A stretch of 64,000 nt of DNA, from positions 1,316,501 to 1,380,500 of the forward strand of contig NZ_LT827010.1 of the NCBI RefSeq assembly GCF_900119315.1. Direction: 5' to 3'. Origin of the DNA: Actinoplanes sp. SE50/110 (GTDB taxonomy: Bacteria > Actinomycetota > Actinomycetes > Mycobacteriales > Micromonosporaceae). Made by a program: the position numbers and the translations under genes. Positions 1 through 7,628 of this stretch are shown here, piece by piece; the stretch's first letter is position 1; every line of letters begins with the position of its first letter. The notes below the pieces were generated by a model. That model saw only the letters and a list, made by a program, of their open reading frames with translations, made no database searches and had not been told where the DNA came from.

Positions 1-386
1 CGCTCGCCGAAGTTGCTCGCGCAGGCGCCGGCGAAGCCGCCGCCGAACCCCTTGGTCCCGGCGATCCCGAGTCGATGCCCACGGATCTCCAGTACGGTGG
101 CGGCCCCCTCCAGCACGGTGATCCCGCTGCCGGTCAGCACCCGGGTCACCTCGTCCTGCTGGTCGCTCTGATGGTCGTGGTTGCCGAGCACCACCACGAC
201 CGGCACGGCCAGGTCACCGAACTCGGCGGCGAAGCACCGTGCCTCCTCCGGGGTTCCGTGCCGGGTCAGGTCCCCGGCGACCAGCAGCACGTCGGCCCGG
301 CCGGGCAGCTCCTCCAGAGCCGGCCGGTACCGGCCCACCACGTCCTTGTCCACGTGGACGTCGCCCACGGCGGCGATCCGGATCAT
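1..386 (-). CDS. Metallophosphoesterase, 3' end cut by window edge
   Basis: The reading frame is open from an ATG at 386 to the left edge, giving 128 codons; the C-terminal part lies outside. Calcineurin-like phosphoesterase motifs appear in order: GDVHVD near residue 8, GDLT near residue 41 and GNHDH near residue 75. These normally supply the Asp, His and Asn ligands of a two-metal centre. The substrate cannot be told. The ATG overlaps the stop codon of the upstream BON-like gene (ATGA), so the two are probably translationally coupled in one leftward operon with the nucleotidyltransferase gene. Family call is firm, function is open. Confidence 0.85.
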   Translation of the reverse strand, partial: MIRIAAVGDVHVDKDVVGRYRPALEELPGRADVLLVAGDLTRHGTPEEARCFAAEFGDLAVPVVVVLGNHDHQSDQQDEVTRVLTGSGITVLEGAATVLEIRGHRLGIAGTKGFGGGFAGACASNFGE

Positions 387-631
387 GAAATCTCCTCCAC
401 CTCGGCGGGCGCCTGGGTCCGGGTGATGCCGATGTCGCAGGCGATCTCCAGGTCGGGGTAGCGCGCGCTGATCTGCCGGCAGATCTCGTCCCGACGCTGC
501 GCGCTCTCCACCTCGCCGCCCAGCATCAGCAGGTTCTCCCGGCGGTGCACGGTCACGCCCTGCTCGGCGATCCGGTCGTGCTCGGCCAGCAGCCGCTGGA
601 TCTCGGCCTCCAGGTCGATCTGTTTGGTCAT
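383..631 (-). CDS. Small BON-domain-like protein
   Basis: This 82-residue protein has an N-terminal helical stretch and then a segment (about residues 25-70, VTVHRRENLLMLGGEVES onward) with the strand-helix-strand look of a BON domain, including the typical L-x-G-x-V turn. BON domains usually bind membranes or ligands, but no signal peptide or membrane segment is present, so it is probably cytosolic. It starts 2 bp after the nucleotidyltransferase stop and overlaps the next gene by 4 bp, so it sits in the middle of a three-gene operon. Function unknown; the BON assignment is by pattern only. Confidence 0.7.
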   Translation of the reverse strand: MTKQIDLEAEIQRLLAEHDRIAEQGVTVHRRENLLMLGGEVESAQRRDEICRQISARYPDLEIACDIGITRTQAPAEVEEIS

Positions 632-633
632 CG

Positions 634-1209
634 TCAGTCCTCACCCTCGTCGGACTTGTTCGGCACGACGTCGAGCCGGTCCAGCAGGACGAGGAACGCC
701 TCGGCGTACGGCGACTTCGCGGTCTCCCGGCGGACCCGGGCCCAGTCGATCTGCTCGCGCAGCGACCGGGCCAGCGGCAGCCCCTGGGCGAAATCGCAGT
801 GGTGCTGGCTGTAACTGAGCAGCTTGTGAATCATCAGCTGGGTGGCCGAGAGCACCGGCATGTAGATCGCCTCGACCGAGATCCGCTCGGTGTCGGCGAG
901 CGTCTCGTCGGTGACCGGAGTCTCCACCGGGCGGAAGATCAGATCCACCATCCGGCCGTCCTCGAAGACCTTGACCAGCCAGTCCTCCGGCGGCTCCAGC
1001 GTCTCGAAGCCGACCTCGGACAGCTCCTGCAGGGCCCGTTCCTTGTCCTGCTCGCGGATCAGAAAGTCCACGTCGTGATCGCTGGAATGTCCGCCGTGGG
1101 CATAGACGGCGAAACTGCCCCCCAGCGCGAAGGGGATCTCCGCGGTCTTCAGGGTCGCGGCGACACGTTTCATCGTGCCGGCCAGCCCCTCGTCGACCCG
1201 GTGCGGCAT
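634..1209 (-). CDS. Nucleotidyltransferase-fold protein
   Basis: The protein has 191 residues. The N-terminal part reads GGSFAVYAHGG then DHDVDFLI, which matches the polymerase-beta-type nucleotidyltransferase core (G-G/S followed by D-x-D). Proteins of this size and layout act as stand-alone nucleotidyltransferases, some as antitoxin-like or tRNA/antibiotic-modifying enzymes, and the substrate is not evident here. No toxin-type partner (HEPN, MNT) is adjacent; the downstream genes are a BON-like protein and a phosphoesterase. ATG start preceded by AGGAGGT. It is the first gene of a tight leftward operon. Confidence 0.75.
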   Translation of the reverse strand: MPHRVDEGLAGTMKRVAATLKTAEIPFALGGSFAVYAHGGHSSDHDVDFLIREQDKERALQELSEVGFETLEPPEDWLVKVFEDGRMVDLIFRPVETPVTDETLADTERISVEAIYMPVLSATQLMIHKLLSYSQHHCDFAQGLPLARSLREQIDWARVRRETAKSPYAEAFLVLLDRLDVVPNKSDEGED

Positions 1210-1347
1210 GGTGACCTCCTGTCCGTGTCCAATTCGTGACCATTACCCACGGTGGCCGCACCTTGAACCCTCGACGATCATTGTGGTCCGTTCCGCCCAC
1301 CGCCGAGGGGGAACGCGCAGTGCGCGCCCCGGCTACCGTCGGTGGGC

Positions 1348-2061
1348 ATGACAGCTCGCCCGCGCACGATCGCCCTGGTCGGCATCGACGGCTCCGGCAA
1401 GACCACCCAGGCCCGGATGCTCGCCGCCGCGATGACCCGGGCCGGGACGCCGGCCCGCTACCGGCAGAACGCCGGCGGCCGGGCCCGGCTCGGGCGGCTG
1501 GCCGTACGCCTCGGCCGGGAGGACGCGGTCGGGCTGCTCGGGCGCCGCGGCCTGCTGCTGATGGAGTCGGTGTTGCGGTGGCTCGCGATCGCCCGGACGC
1601 TGCTGCGGCGAGCGGTCCGTCGGGAGGTCACCGTGATGGACCGGTACGCGGTCTGCCAGTACGCCAGCGTGCGGGCGCACCGGGGGACGGCGGCCGCCGA
1701 GCGCCGGGCGCGGCTGGCTTACCGGGTGTTCCCGCGGCCGGACGTGACGCTGTTCCTGGCCGTGGATCCGGGCGTGGCCAGAGCGCGGATCGAGCTGCGC
1801 GGCCGGGACAGCGAGTCACTGGAATATCTGACGGCCGCGGATATGGCGTACCGCCAATTGCCGGAATTTGCCGAATTTACCGTGATTGATGCCAATGGTT
1901 CGCCCGACCAGGTCTTCGACGCCGTTCAGCGGGCGCTGGGCCGGCCGGCGGCGCCGGTTCAGCGCCCGCTCCGGGTACGGAGCCTGGTGCTGGCCGGCGC
2001 CTCCGCCGTGACCGGCGCCGCCGTGTCGGCCTGGCAGCTTGCTGAGTCTTTCCCGGCCTGA
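1348..2061 (+). CDS. Thymidylate-kinase-like P-loop kinase with C-terminal hydrophobic tail
   Basis: The frame encodes about 237 residues. A Walker A motif GIDGSGKTTQ lies at residues 11-20, and a DR-Y motif (VMDRYAVCQYAS) near residue 95 matches the nucleotide-monophosphate-kinase DRY element. The family phosphorylates dTMP, but several actinobacterial paralogues are of unknown specificity. The last 30 residues are hydrophobic (SLVLAGASAVTGAAVSAW), unusual for Tmk and possibly a membrane tether. A GTG two codons upstream (1342) is an alternative start. TACCGT at 1336-1341 could be a -10 element, which would make the mRNA nearly leaderless. It is not in an operon with its neighbours. Confidence 0.75.
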   Translation: MTARPRTIALVGIDGSGKTTQARMLAAAMTRAGTPARYRQNAGGRARLGRLAVRLGREDAVGLLGRRGLLLMESVLRWLAIARTLLRRAVRREVTVMDRYAVCQYASVRAHRGTAAAERRARLAYRVFPRPDVTLFLAVDPGVARARIELRGRDSESLEYLTAADMAYRQLPEFAEFTVIDANGSPDQVFDAVQRALGRPAAPVQRPLRVRSLVLAGASAVTGAAVSAWQLAESFPA

Positions 2062-2070
2062 TCCGGCTCG

Positions 2071-2754
2071 TCAGGCCTGGCCGTAGACCGGGATGCGCGC
2101 GCCGCTGGTCGGTGCGGAGGCATCCGAGGCGAGGAACAGGATGGTCGCGGCAATCGACTCCGGGTCGACCCAGCGGCTGTGGTCGGCGTCCGGCATCGCG
2201 GCCCGATTCGCCGGCGTGTCGATCACGCTGGGCAGCACCGTGTTGCTGCGCACGTTCTGCCGGCGGTACTCGACGGCGACGGTCTCGGCGAAGGCCAGCA
2301 CCGCGGCCTTGGACACGACATACCCGGCCGCGCCCGCGAACGGCGCCACCGCGGCCCGCGACGAGACGCTGACCACCGCGCCACCGCCGGCCGCCACCAG
2401 GTGCGGCAGGGCGGCCGCGGTGACCAGATAGGTGGGACGCAGGTTGGCGGTGAACATCGCCTCGAACTCGTCGACCGGGGTGTCGGCGATCAGGCCGCTG
2501 CCCGCATACCCACCGACCAGATTGACCACCGCGGTCAGCGGGGCGCCCGGCTCGGCGGTGGCCGCCGCCACGGCGGCGGCCGCGCCCGCCGGGTCGGTCA
2601 GGTCGGCCGGGACGGCGACGGCACCGGCCGGCACCCGGTCGCTGGAGCCGGGCCGGGCCGGGGCCACCACGCGCCACCCGGCCGCCAGGAACGCTGCGAC
2701 GGTGGCGGCGCCGAGCCCGCCGGTGCCGCCGGTCACCAGAGCAGTATTGGTCAT
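2071..2754 (-). CDS. Short-chain dehydrogenase/reductase
   Basis: A 227-residue classical SDR. The cofactor motif TGGTGGLG is at the N-terminus, and the structural Asn motif appears as NLVGG. The catalytic Ser-Tyr-Lys set is present as SVSS and YVVSK. The protein is likely a cytosolic NAD(P)-dependent oxidoreductase; substrate not predictable. An ATG at 2754 just ahead of the Rossmann strand is chosen over a start at 2796, because the extra 14 residues are not SDR-like. It is convergent with the kinase gene (9 bp between stops). Confidence 0.9.
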   Translation of the reverse strand: MTNTALVTGGTGGLGAATVAAFLAAGWRVVAPARPGSSDRVPAGAVAVPADLTDPAGAAAAVAAATAEPGAPLTAVVNLVGGYAGSGLIADTPVDEFEAMFTANLRPTYLVTAAALPHLVAAGGGAVVSVSSRAAVAPFAGAAGYVVSKAAVLAFAETVAVEYRRQNVRSNTVLPSVIDTPANRAAMPDADHSRWVDPESIAATILFLASDASAPTSGARIPVYGQA

Positions 2755-3217
2755 GGGGAAGATCTTCCCGGGTGTGGTGTTGCTCACTTCACCCACCCGT
2801 CGAGGCCGCGGCTACGAATGTCACCGGTCCGGGGAGCGTCACCCGGATGGGCGAGTGATCTGCGACGCGCCGTGCCGCATCGTGACCGATGGTCCCGTTC
2901 GGCGGGTGCGGCCGGCGGGGTGCGATCTCAATTGACGGTCGCGTTTGATTCAGGCCCGTCGGCAGCCGGTCGATGCTGCACGTGAACCCCAGGGGCGGCG
3001 CACCCGTATATCAGGGTATCGAGCGCCAGGGTGACGAGCGTCGCGGCACTCAAGGTGATGCCCGTCGCTGTGGACGATGAGAGGCCGATGGTGTTATGAG
3101 GCGCGCGACGGGTAACCGTCTATCCGCAAGGCGGTCCGGTACGGGCCGCGCTCAGCTACCGCGCACTGGGCTCTCAGGTAAGACCCAGGCATTCGTGACA
3201 CTTTCGATCGGCCAGGC
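2755..3217. other. Intergenic stretch before the sigma factor gene
   Basis: No reading frame here has convincing codon bias. The part next to 2754 must hold the SDR promoter on the minus strand. The part toward 3217 is leader DNA upstream of the sigma factor. I see no terminator-like hairpin or riboswitch pattern. Confidence 0.5.
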
Positions 3218-3243
3218 GGAATCAGCGCAGGCAGCCATTTGTT
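3218..3243 (+). promoter_or_regulatory. SigR/SigH-type promoter of the sigma factor gene
   Basis: GGAAT at 3218-3222 is followed after exactly 18 nt by GTT at 3241-3243. This matches the GGAAT-N18-GTT consensus of the thiol-stress ECF sigma factors SigR (Streptomyces) and SigH (mycobacteria). Start of transcription would fall near 3250, about 50 nt ahead of the ATG. Known precedent: hrdB and sigB are partly driven by SigR/SigH. Confidence 0.65.
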
Positions 3244-3298
3244 GTGTAGATGTCAGCAACCGCAATGCACGAGCTGCGGACGTTACGGGAGAGGGCTG

Positions 3299-4300
3299 AT
3301 GGACGCAGGTAATGCCCGTAACAGGGTTAGTGACGGCAATGAGGGGACCGTGGGCAACGTGGAGAAGAACACCGTGATGCGTACCGACCAGGTTGCCGAG
3401 GAGCGCGACCTCGTCGGAGTCTACCTGCACGAGATCTCCCGGACGCCGCTGTTGGACGCCGCGCGGGAGGTCGAGCTCTCCAAGGCGATCGAGGCGGGCC
3501 TCTACGCCGAGCACCTGCTCGAGCAGGGCGAGGAGCGCCGCGGCATCAGCCGGGAGGAGCTCGAGCGCCTCGTCACCGAGGGCAGCCGGGCGAAGGACCT
3601 GTTCATTCGCGCCAACCTGCGACTGGTCGTCTCGATCGCCCGCCGCTACGTGCGCTCGGGCATGCCGATGCTCGACCTGATCCAGGAGGGCAACACCGGT
3701 CTGGTCCGCGCGGTCGAGAAGTTCGACTACGAGCGCGGCTACAAGTTCTCCACGTACGCGACGTGGTGGGTGCGTCAGGCGATCAGCCGGGCCATCGCCC
3801 AGCAGGAGCGGACCGTCCGCCTGCCGGTGCACCTGGTCGAGGACGTCAACCGGATGCGCAACGTGACCCGCCAGCTGGTCCGTGAGCTCGGCGGCGACCC
3901 GGAGCCGGAGCAGATCGCGGCGGCTCTCGGCGTCACCGTCGAGCGGGTCAACGAGCTCACCCGCTGGGCCCAGGACACCGTGTCCCTGGACACTCCGGTC
4001 GGCGACGACGGCGACACCAACCTGGGCGACCTGGTCGCCGACAGCGACGCGCCGTCGCCCGAGGAGATCGTGCTTAGCGCCCTGGAGCGGCAGCGGATCG
4101 AGGGGCTGCTCAACCACCTGGACGACCGGTCGGCAGGCATCATGCGGGCGCGGTACGGACTGGAGGACGGTCGGGAGCACTCGCTGACCGAGGTGGCGTC
4201 GCGCTTCTCGCTCAGCCGGGAGCGGATCCGGCAGCTGGAGATCCAGGCGCTCGGCCGGCTGCGTGAGCTGGCCCGGGCCGAGGGCCTGCAGGCCGCCTGA
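3299..4300 (+). CDS. RNA polymerase sigma factor, SigA/SigB (group 1/2) family, short form
   Basis: The 333-residue sigma-70 protein contains region 1.2 (DLVGVYLHEISRTPLL), region 2 (helices FIRANLRLVVSIARRY and DLIQEGNTGLVRAVEKFDY, with the -10 reading segment YATWWVRQAISRAI), region 3, and region 4.2 with its HTH (SLTEVASRFSLSRERIRQLE). It lacks the long acidic N-terminus of principal HrdB/SigA factors and matches SigB-like group 2 factors in size. The ATG at 3299 has GGGAGAGG just upstream. An upstream in-frame start (3239) would overlap the promoter region and is rejected. A strong shared terminator follows directly. The thiol-stress promoter suggests stress-induced replacement of the housekeeping sigma factor. 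Confidence 0.95.
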   Translation: MDAGNARNRVSDGNEGTVGNVEKNTVMRTDQVAEERDLVGVYLHEISRTPLLDAAREVELSKAIEAGLYAEHLLEQGEERRGISREELERLVTEGSRAKDLFIRANLRLVVSIARRYVRSGMPMLDLIQEGNTGLVRAVEKFDYERGYKFSTYATWWVRQAISRAIAQQERTVRLPVHLVEDVNRMRNVTRQLVRELGGDPEPEQIAAALGVTVERVNELTRWAQDTVSLDTPVGDDGDTNLGDLVADSDAPSPEEIVLSALERQRIEGLLNHLDDRSAGIMRARYGLEDGREHSLTEVASRFSLSRERIRQLEIQALGRLRELARAEGLQAA

Positions 4301-4314
4301 CCCTGATACGACGA

Positions 4315-4353
4315 GAGAAGGCCGGCACCCCGAGAGCGGGTGCCGGCCTTCTC
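4315..4353. terminator. Bidirectional terminator between sigma factor and NlpC/P60 genes
   Basis: A perfect 16-bp inverted repeat (4315-4330 with 4338-4353) has a 7-nt loop. It sits 14 bp after the sigma stop and 14 bp from the end of the convergent hydrolase gene. The outer bases give A- and T-rich flanks on each strand, so it can serve both genes. Confidence 0.9.
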
Positions 4354-4366
4354 GCTGTGCGCGGTG

Positions 4367-5347
4367 TTACGAGATCCGGCCGTATCCCTGTACGGGCATG
4401 ATGTTGATCGTGCGGCGGGTCACGTCGGCGCCACCGTGCGGTGCGTCGATGACCATGCCGCTGCCGACGTACAGCGCGACGTGGCCACCGTCGCGATAGA
4501 ACACCAGGTCACCCTGCTTGGGGACGAACCCCGCGGTGCCCGCCTTGATGTAGGTGACACCACTGGCGTATCGCTGCTCGGACGCGCTGTGTGGCAGCGA
4601 GTGCCCGGCCGCGGCCCAGGCGGCCTTGGTCAGACCCGAGCAGTCGTACGAGTTGGGACCCTCGTCCCCGAAACCGTACGGCTTGCCGATCTGCTTGTAC
4701 GCGAAGGCGACCGCCACCCCGGCGTCACCGGAGCCCTTCGGGATCGGGCCGGTCCACGAGCCGGAGCTCTGCGTCGGCTTGCCGTACAGTTCCTTCTGCG
4801 TCGCGGTCAGCTTCTGCAGATCCTTGGTGTACTTGGCCTTCTGCGCGTCCAGCTCCTTGAGCTGCAGCGCCTGCTTCTGCTCGGTGGCCTTGAGCTCGGC
4901 CTGCCGAGACGTGTAGGTCCGGCTGACCTCGGTGTAGTTGTCGATCTGCGCCTGGTTGGACTTGCTGAGCTGGTCCAGGTAGCTCAGCCGCTCCAGCAGG
5001 TCATGCTGGTTGCCGCCGAGGATCAGGGTCATCGGGCCGACCCGGCCGGTCATGTACGACGACGCGGCGATCGCGTTCACCTTCGTGACGGCCTGGTTCT
5101 TCGCCGCCTCGGCCGGCTTGAGGGACGCGGTGAGCTTGGCCGCGTCGGTCTGCGTCGCCTTCAGGTCGATGCGGGTCTTGTTGTACGCCTCGGTGACGTC
5201 GTCCAGCTTGTTGGAAGCCGCCTCGATCTGCTTCTTCAGCTCGTCCTTGGACGGGGCCGCGTGCGCGGCGGTAGCGCCCGACGTGGTGATCGCCAGCGCG
5301 GTCAGCGCGACCACCAGCGCCCGGAGCCTGGTACGGGGGAGTGGCAC
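4367..5347 (-). CDS. Secreted NlpC/P60 (C40) peptidoglycan hydrolase
   Basis: The protein has 326 residues. A Sec signal peptide (RALVVALTALAITTSGATAAHAA) is followed by a long coiled-coil region (about residues 33-190) and a C-terminal NlpC/P60 domain. Catalytic Cys236 lies in YDCSGL, His289 in GGHVALY, and a third His304 in APHGG. This is the RipA/CwlO-type layout, in which the coiled coil controls access to the D,L-endopeptidase domain that cuts peptide stems of peptidoglycan. It acts outside the cell. Its long leader carries a c-di-AMP riboswitch, the class known to sit before cell-wall hydrolase genes in actinobacteria. Confidence 0.95.
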   Translation of the reverse strand: MPLPRTRLRALVVALTALAITTSGATAAHAAPSKDELKKQIEAASNKLDDVTEAYNKTRIDLKATQTDAAKLTASLKPAEAAKNQAVTKVNAIAASSYMTGRVGPMTLILGGNQHDLLERLSYLDQLSKSNQAQIDNYTEVSRTYTSRQAELKATEQKQALQLKELDAQKAKYTKDLQKLTATQKELYGKPTQSSGSWTGPIPKGSGDAGVAVAFAYKQIGKPYGFGDEGPNSYDCSGLTKAAWAAAGHSLPHSASEQRYASGVTYIKAGTAGFVPKQGDLVFYRDGGHVALYVGSGMVIDAPHGGADVTRRTINIMPVQGYGRIS

Positions 5348-5373
5348 TGGTCAGGGGGCCTTTCTTCCGCTCA

Positions 5374-5485
5374 TGGCCGCTTACCGGGTTAGCTGACGGG
5401 TTCGGACTCGGAAGAGGCGTCCTACCGCGCGTGGCGGATTCACCCCGGAAAGATGGGTCCCCGGCTCGTGAGATTCAGCGGCGTT
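5374..5485 (-). ncRNA. c-di-AMP (ydaO/yuaA-type) riboswitch
   Basis: Reading leftward, the leader shows the conserved ydaO blocks in order: GCCGCT (P1 5' arm), CACGAGCCGGGGACCC, GGGGTGAATCC, CCGAGTCCGAACCCGTCAGC and TAACCCGGTAAGCGGC. The closing P1 stem is GCCGCT (5478-5483) paired with AGCGGC (5376-5381). The aptamer ends about 27 nt before the hydrolase start codon, so it can control translation or transcription. In this class c-di-AMP binding usually turns expression off. Confidence 0.9.
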
Positions 5486-5535
5486 GGCCGGCGCCACCCG
5501 GAGGGTTTGTGGCTGCGGACCGAACCAACCGCATC
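5486..5535 (-). other. Transcribed leader upstream of the riboswitch
   Basis: This is the part of the hydrolase leader between the proposed transcription start and the aptamer. No reading frame or strong hairpin is seen in it. Confidence 0.4.
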
Positions 5536-5563
5536 AACTTATCGGCGCAGAAAACAAAATCAA
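5536..5563 (-). promoter_or_regulatory. Candidate housekeeping promoter for the riboswitch-hydrolase transcript
   Basis: On the minus strand TTGATT (5558-5563) and TAAGTT (5536-5541) are separated by 16 bp, in a locally AT-rich patch. Transcription would start near 5528, about 45 nt before the aptamer. Confidence 0.5.
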
Positions 5564-5646
5564 GTCCTCCGCGCGTGAAATCTGCGAATAGCCGGTCTTG
5601 CGAACTTAATCCCGATAACGGGCTGTTATTCGACCCGCGCGCTGCG

Positions 5647-5967
5647 TTATTTGACGGCCGGTTCCCACGCTACTTCAGTCATCCAGTGCCGGGTCACCTG
5701 ACGCTCCGCCCAGAACGAGAAGAACGGGATGGTGCCGGCCAGCATCACCAGGATCATCCGGCCGAAGGGCCACCGGGCCCGGCGGGACAGGTCGAAACTG
5801 AACAGCAGATAGATCATGTAGAGGAAACCGTGCAGCGGGCCGATCACCGCGACCACCGTGTCGTTGTCGCCGAAGTACTTCAGCGGCATGCCGACCAGTA
5901 CGAGAACGACCAGGAACACGCCGACGATCCAGGCAATGATCCGGTAACGGGTGAGCGCGCCGCGCAC
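5647..5967 (-). CDS. DUF3817 integral membrane protein
   Basis: The protein has 106 residues with three hydrophobic segments: IIAWIVGVFLVVLVLVG near the N-terminus, a stretch around the GPLHGFLYMIYLLF motif, and MILVMLAGTIPFFSFWAE. The GPLHGFLYM-Y and GTIPF-SFWAER motifs are typical of DUF3817 proteins, whose molecular role is unknown. It lies 22 bp downstream of another small membrane-protein gene on the same strand, so the two are probably co-transcribed. Confidence 0.9.
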   Translation of the reverse strand: MRGALTRYRIIAWIVGVFLVVLVLVGMPLKYFGDNDTVVAVIGPLHGFLYMIYLLFSFDLSRRARWPFGRMILVMLAGTIPFFSFWAERQVTRHWMTEVAWEPAVK

Positions 5968-5989
5968 GGGGGTCTCCTTCGAGCTTCTA

Positions 5990-6406
5990 CTACTTGATGA
6001 TGCGGCCGGGGTAGTCGGCCGGGCGGGCGCCGGGGTGCTCGGCGAGCCAGGTCAGATAGTCGTTGTAGGCGTCCAGCTCCGGGTCGGCCGCCACCGCCTC
6101 GGCGGGCCGGACCGCGACCCGCACCGGCCGGCCCACGGCGACCGGGGCGCCCGGAACCCGCTCCGGCTCGGCCGGCTCGGCCTCCGCCCCGGTGTCCCGC
6201 GGCTTGCGGAACAACTGGATCTCGCGGACCCAGATGAACACCACGAAACCCGCGAAGACCGGCCACTCGAACATGTAGCCCCAGCTGAGCGAGTTGCCGC
6301 CGGTGGCCCGGCTGTACTGCCACCAGCCCAGGCCGAGGCAGCCCGCGGTGAGGATCAGCGCCAGCAGGTGGCGGGCGATCCACGCCGGAGACCACAGCCC
6401 TTTCAT
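5990..6406 (-). CDS. Small membrane protein of unknown function
   Basis: This 138-residue protein has two membrane helices (about residues 10-30, [20 protein letters not shown], and about 45-62, [16 protein letters not shown]). A Pro/Ala/Glu-rich cytosolic region follows, then a conserved-looking tail ([13 protein letters not shown]...RIIK). The ATG at 6406 is chosen because it starts directly at the first membrane segment; upstream codons to 6529 look non-coding. It pairs with the DUF3817 gene just downstream. The GWWQY motif resembles SURF1-like first helices, but the protein is too short for SURF1. Confidence 0.75.
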   Translation of the reverse strand: MKGLWSPAWIARHLLALILTAGCLGLGWWQYSRATGGNSLSWGYMFEWPVFAGFVVFIWVREIQLFRKPRDTGAEAEPAEPERVPGAPVAVGRPVRVAVRPAEAVAADPELDAYNDYLTWLAEHPGARPADYPGRIIK

Positions 6407-6494
6407 GCCCCCGAGCCTACCGGCGGGTTTGGCGCGGACCCGCGCGGGCAAGCCACCGGTTGTCCCCGTTCGCCCGCATCGCTGGAGGTGCACC

Positions 6495-6734
6495 ATGACG
6501 ACAGCGCGACCCGAGACCGGCACCGACACCGGGATCGACCCGGCCGGACTCGCCGACGACGACCTCTTCCGGGAGTTGACCAGCCTCTACCGGACCCGGC
6601 TGCAGACCCTGCGGCACGGGCCGGACGCGGCGCTGGACAACCATTTCCGGCGCACCGCGGAGCTGGAGACCGAGTACATGGCGCGCTTCCCCGGTCGTGA
6701 GGTCGACCCGGAGCGGCTGACCCAGGCCTTCTGA
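6495..6734 (+). CDS. Small acidic protein, DUF6158-like
   Basis: A 79-residue cytosolic protein with an acidic N-terminus, then the helical segment [20 protein letters not shown] and [21 protein letters not shown]. The ATG has a strong GGAGGT 5 bp upstream. The pattern matches small hypothetical proteins common in Micromonosporaceae; function unknown. It begins a rightward pair with the DUF1360 gene. Confidence 0.8.
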   Translation: MTTARPETGTDTGIDPAGLADDDLFRELTSLYRTRLQTLRHGPDAALDNHFRRTAELETEYMARFPGREVDPERLTQAF

Positions 6735-6805
6735 CCCGCTCGTGTCTCCCCCACCCCGGTTCTGGACCCGCCCGGCTTCTGACCAGCTTGAAAGGACCCC
6801 CCACG

Positions 6806-7321
6806 ATGTCCAGCCTGCAGGCCCGGGTCGCCGAGGTGGCCCGCGCTTACGCCCCGCACGACCACCGGCCGCTGGGCGGCTACCTGGTGGCGATGGGCGC
6901 CTTCGGCACGCTCGCGGCCAGCCTCGCGGCGGCCGCCAAGCTGACCGGTAAGCCGGTGCCGGAACGCCCGGCCATGACCGACGTGGTGCTGCTCTCGATT
7001 GCCACCCACAAGATCAGCCGGCTGATCGCCAAGGACTCGGTGACCAGCCCGCTGCGGGCGCCGTTCACCCGGTACACCGAGCCCGCCGGGGCGGCCGAGC
7101 TCAACGAGGAGGTGCGCGACGAGGGCAGCCCGGTGCGGCACGGCATCGGTGAGCTGATCACCTGCCCGTTCTGCCTGGCCGCCTGGATCGCCACCGGCCT
7201 GACCGGCGGGCTGGTCCTGGCGCCCCGGCTGACCCGGCTGGTGGCCACCGCGTTCACCGCGACCGCTGTCTCGGACTTCCTGCAGATGGCCTACAGCATC
7301 GCCAAGGAGCGGGCCGAGTGA
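6806..7321 (+). CDS. DUF1360 membrane protein
   Basis: The protein has 171 residues. Hydrophobic segments lie around residues 23-42, 55-68 and 116-150. The motifs VLLSIATHKISRLIAKDSVTSPLR and CPFCLAAWIA are the DUF1360 signature, including the CPFC cysteines. Role unknown; the family is also found in spore-coat-like SpoIIM-neighbour proteins of Gram-positives. The ATG at 6806 lies after AAAGGA. It ends 1 bp before the stop of the convergent small gene. Confidence 0.85.
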   Translation: MSSLQARVAEVARAYAPHDHRPLGGYLVAMGAFGTLAASLAAAAKLTGKPVPERPAMTDVVLLSIATHKISRLIAKDSVTSPLRAPFTRYTEPAGAAELNEEVRDEGSPVRHGIGELITCPFCLAAWIATGLTGGLVLAPRLTRLVATAFTATAVSDFLQMAYSIAKERAE

Positions 7322-7528
7322 TCAGATCGCCGGGGCGCTGAGTGCCTCGGCGGCCTCGTCCTGCAGGTATTCGCCCTCGGGCAGCGCGTCCACCCGGGTG
7401 AGCAGGCTCGCCGGCAGGTCCTCGGCGATCGCCCGCCGCTGCAGATCGCCGCTGCTCATCCGTTCCTCGGCGCGGTACGCGCCGTCCAGGAACGCGGCCA
7501 GGCGTAGGTTTTCCTCGGATTCGGTCAC
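7322..7528 (-). CDS. Small DUF2795-like protein
   Basis: A 68-residue protein starting at GTG 7528. Its layout (FLDGAYRAEERMSSGDLQ, then ALPEGEYLQDEAAEAL) resembles DUF2795 proteins, in which LPxxEY closes a helical repeat. Third-position GC is high, which supports coding. No good ribosome binding site is seen. It is convergent with DUF1360, with stops adjacent. Function unknown. Confidence 0.6.
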   Translation of the reverse strand: MTESEENLRLAAFLDGAYRAEERMSSGDLQRRAIAEDLPASLLTRVDALPEGEYLQDEAAEALSAPAI

Positions 7529-7595
7529 GGCGGATCGGTACCCGGCGCCGGGCCGGACAAACGTCCGCGGTGTTATTCAGGTCACAAGGGCTCCC

Positions 7596-7621
7596 GGAAT
7601 CATGGGCGGGTGCCGAAGGTT
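7596..7621 (+). promoter_or_regulatory. SigR/SigH-type promoter of the candidate small RNA
   Basis: GGAAT at 7596-7600, then exactly 18 nt, then GTT at 7619-7621. The predicted start of transcription, 7-9 nt further on, falls at 7628-7630, the first base of the long stem described next. The same arrangement precedes the sigma factor gene at 3218-3243. Confidence 0.6.
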
Positions 7622-7628
7622 GTGAACG

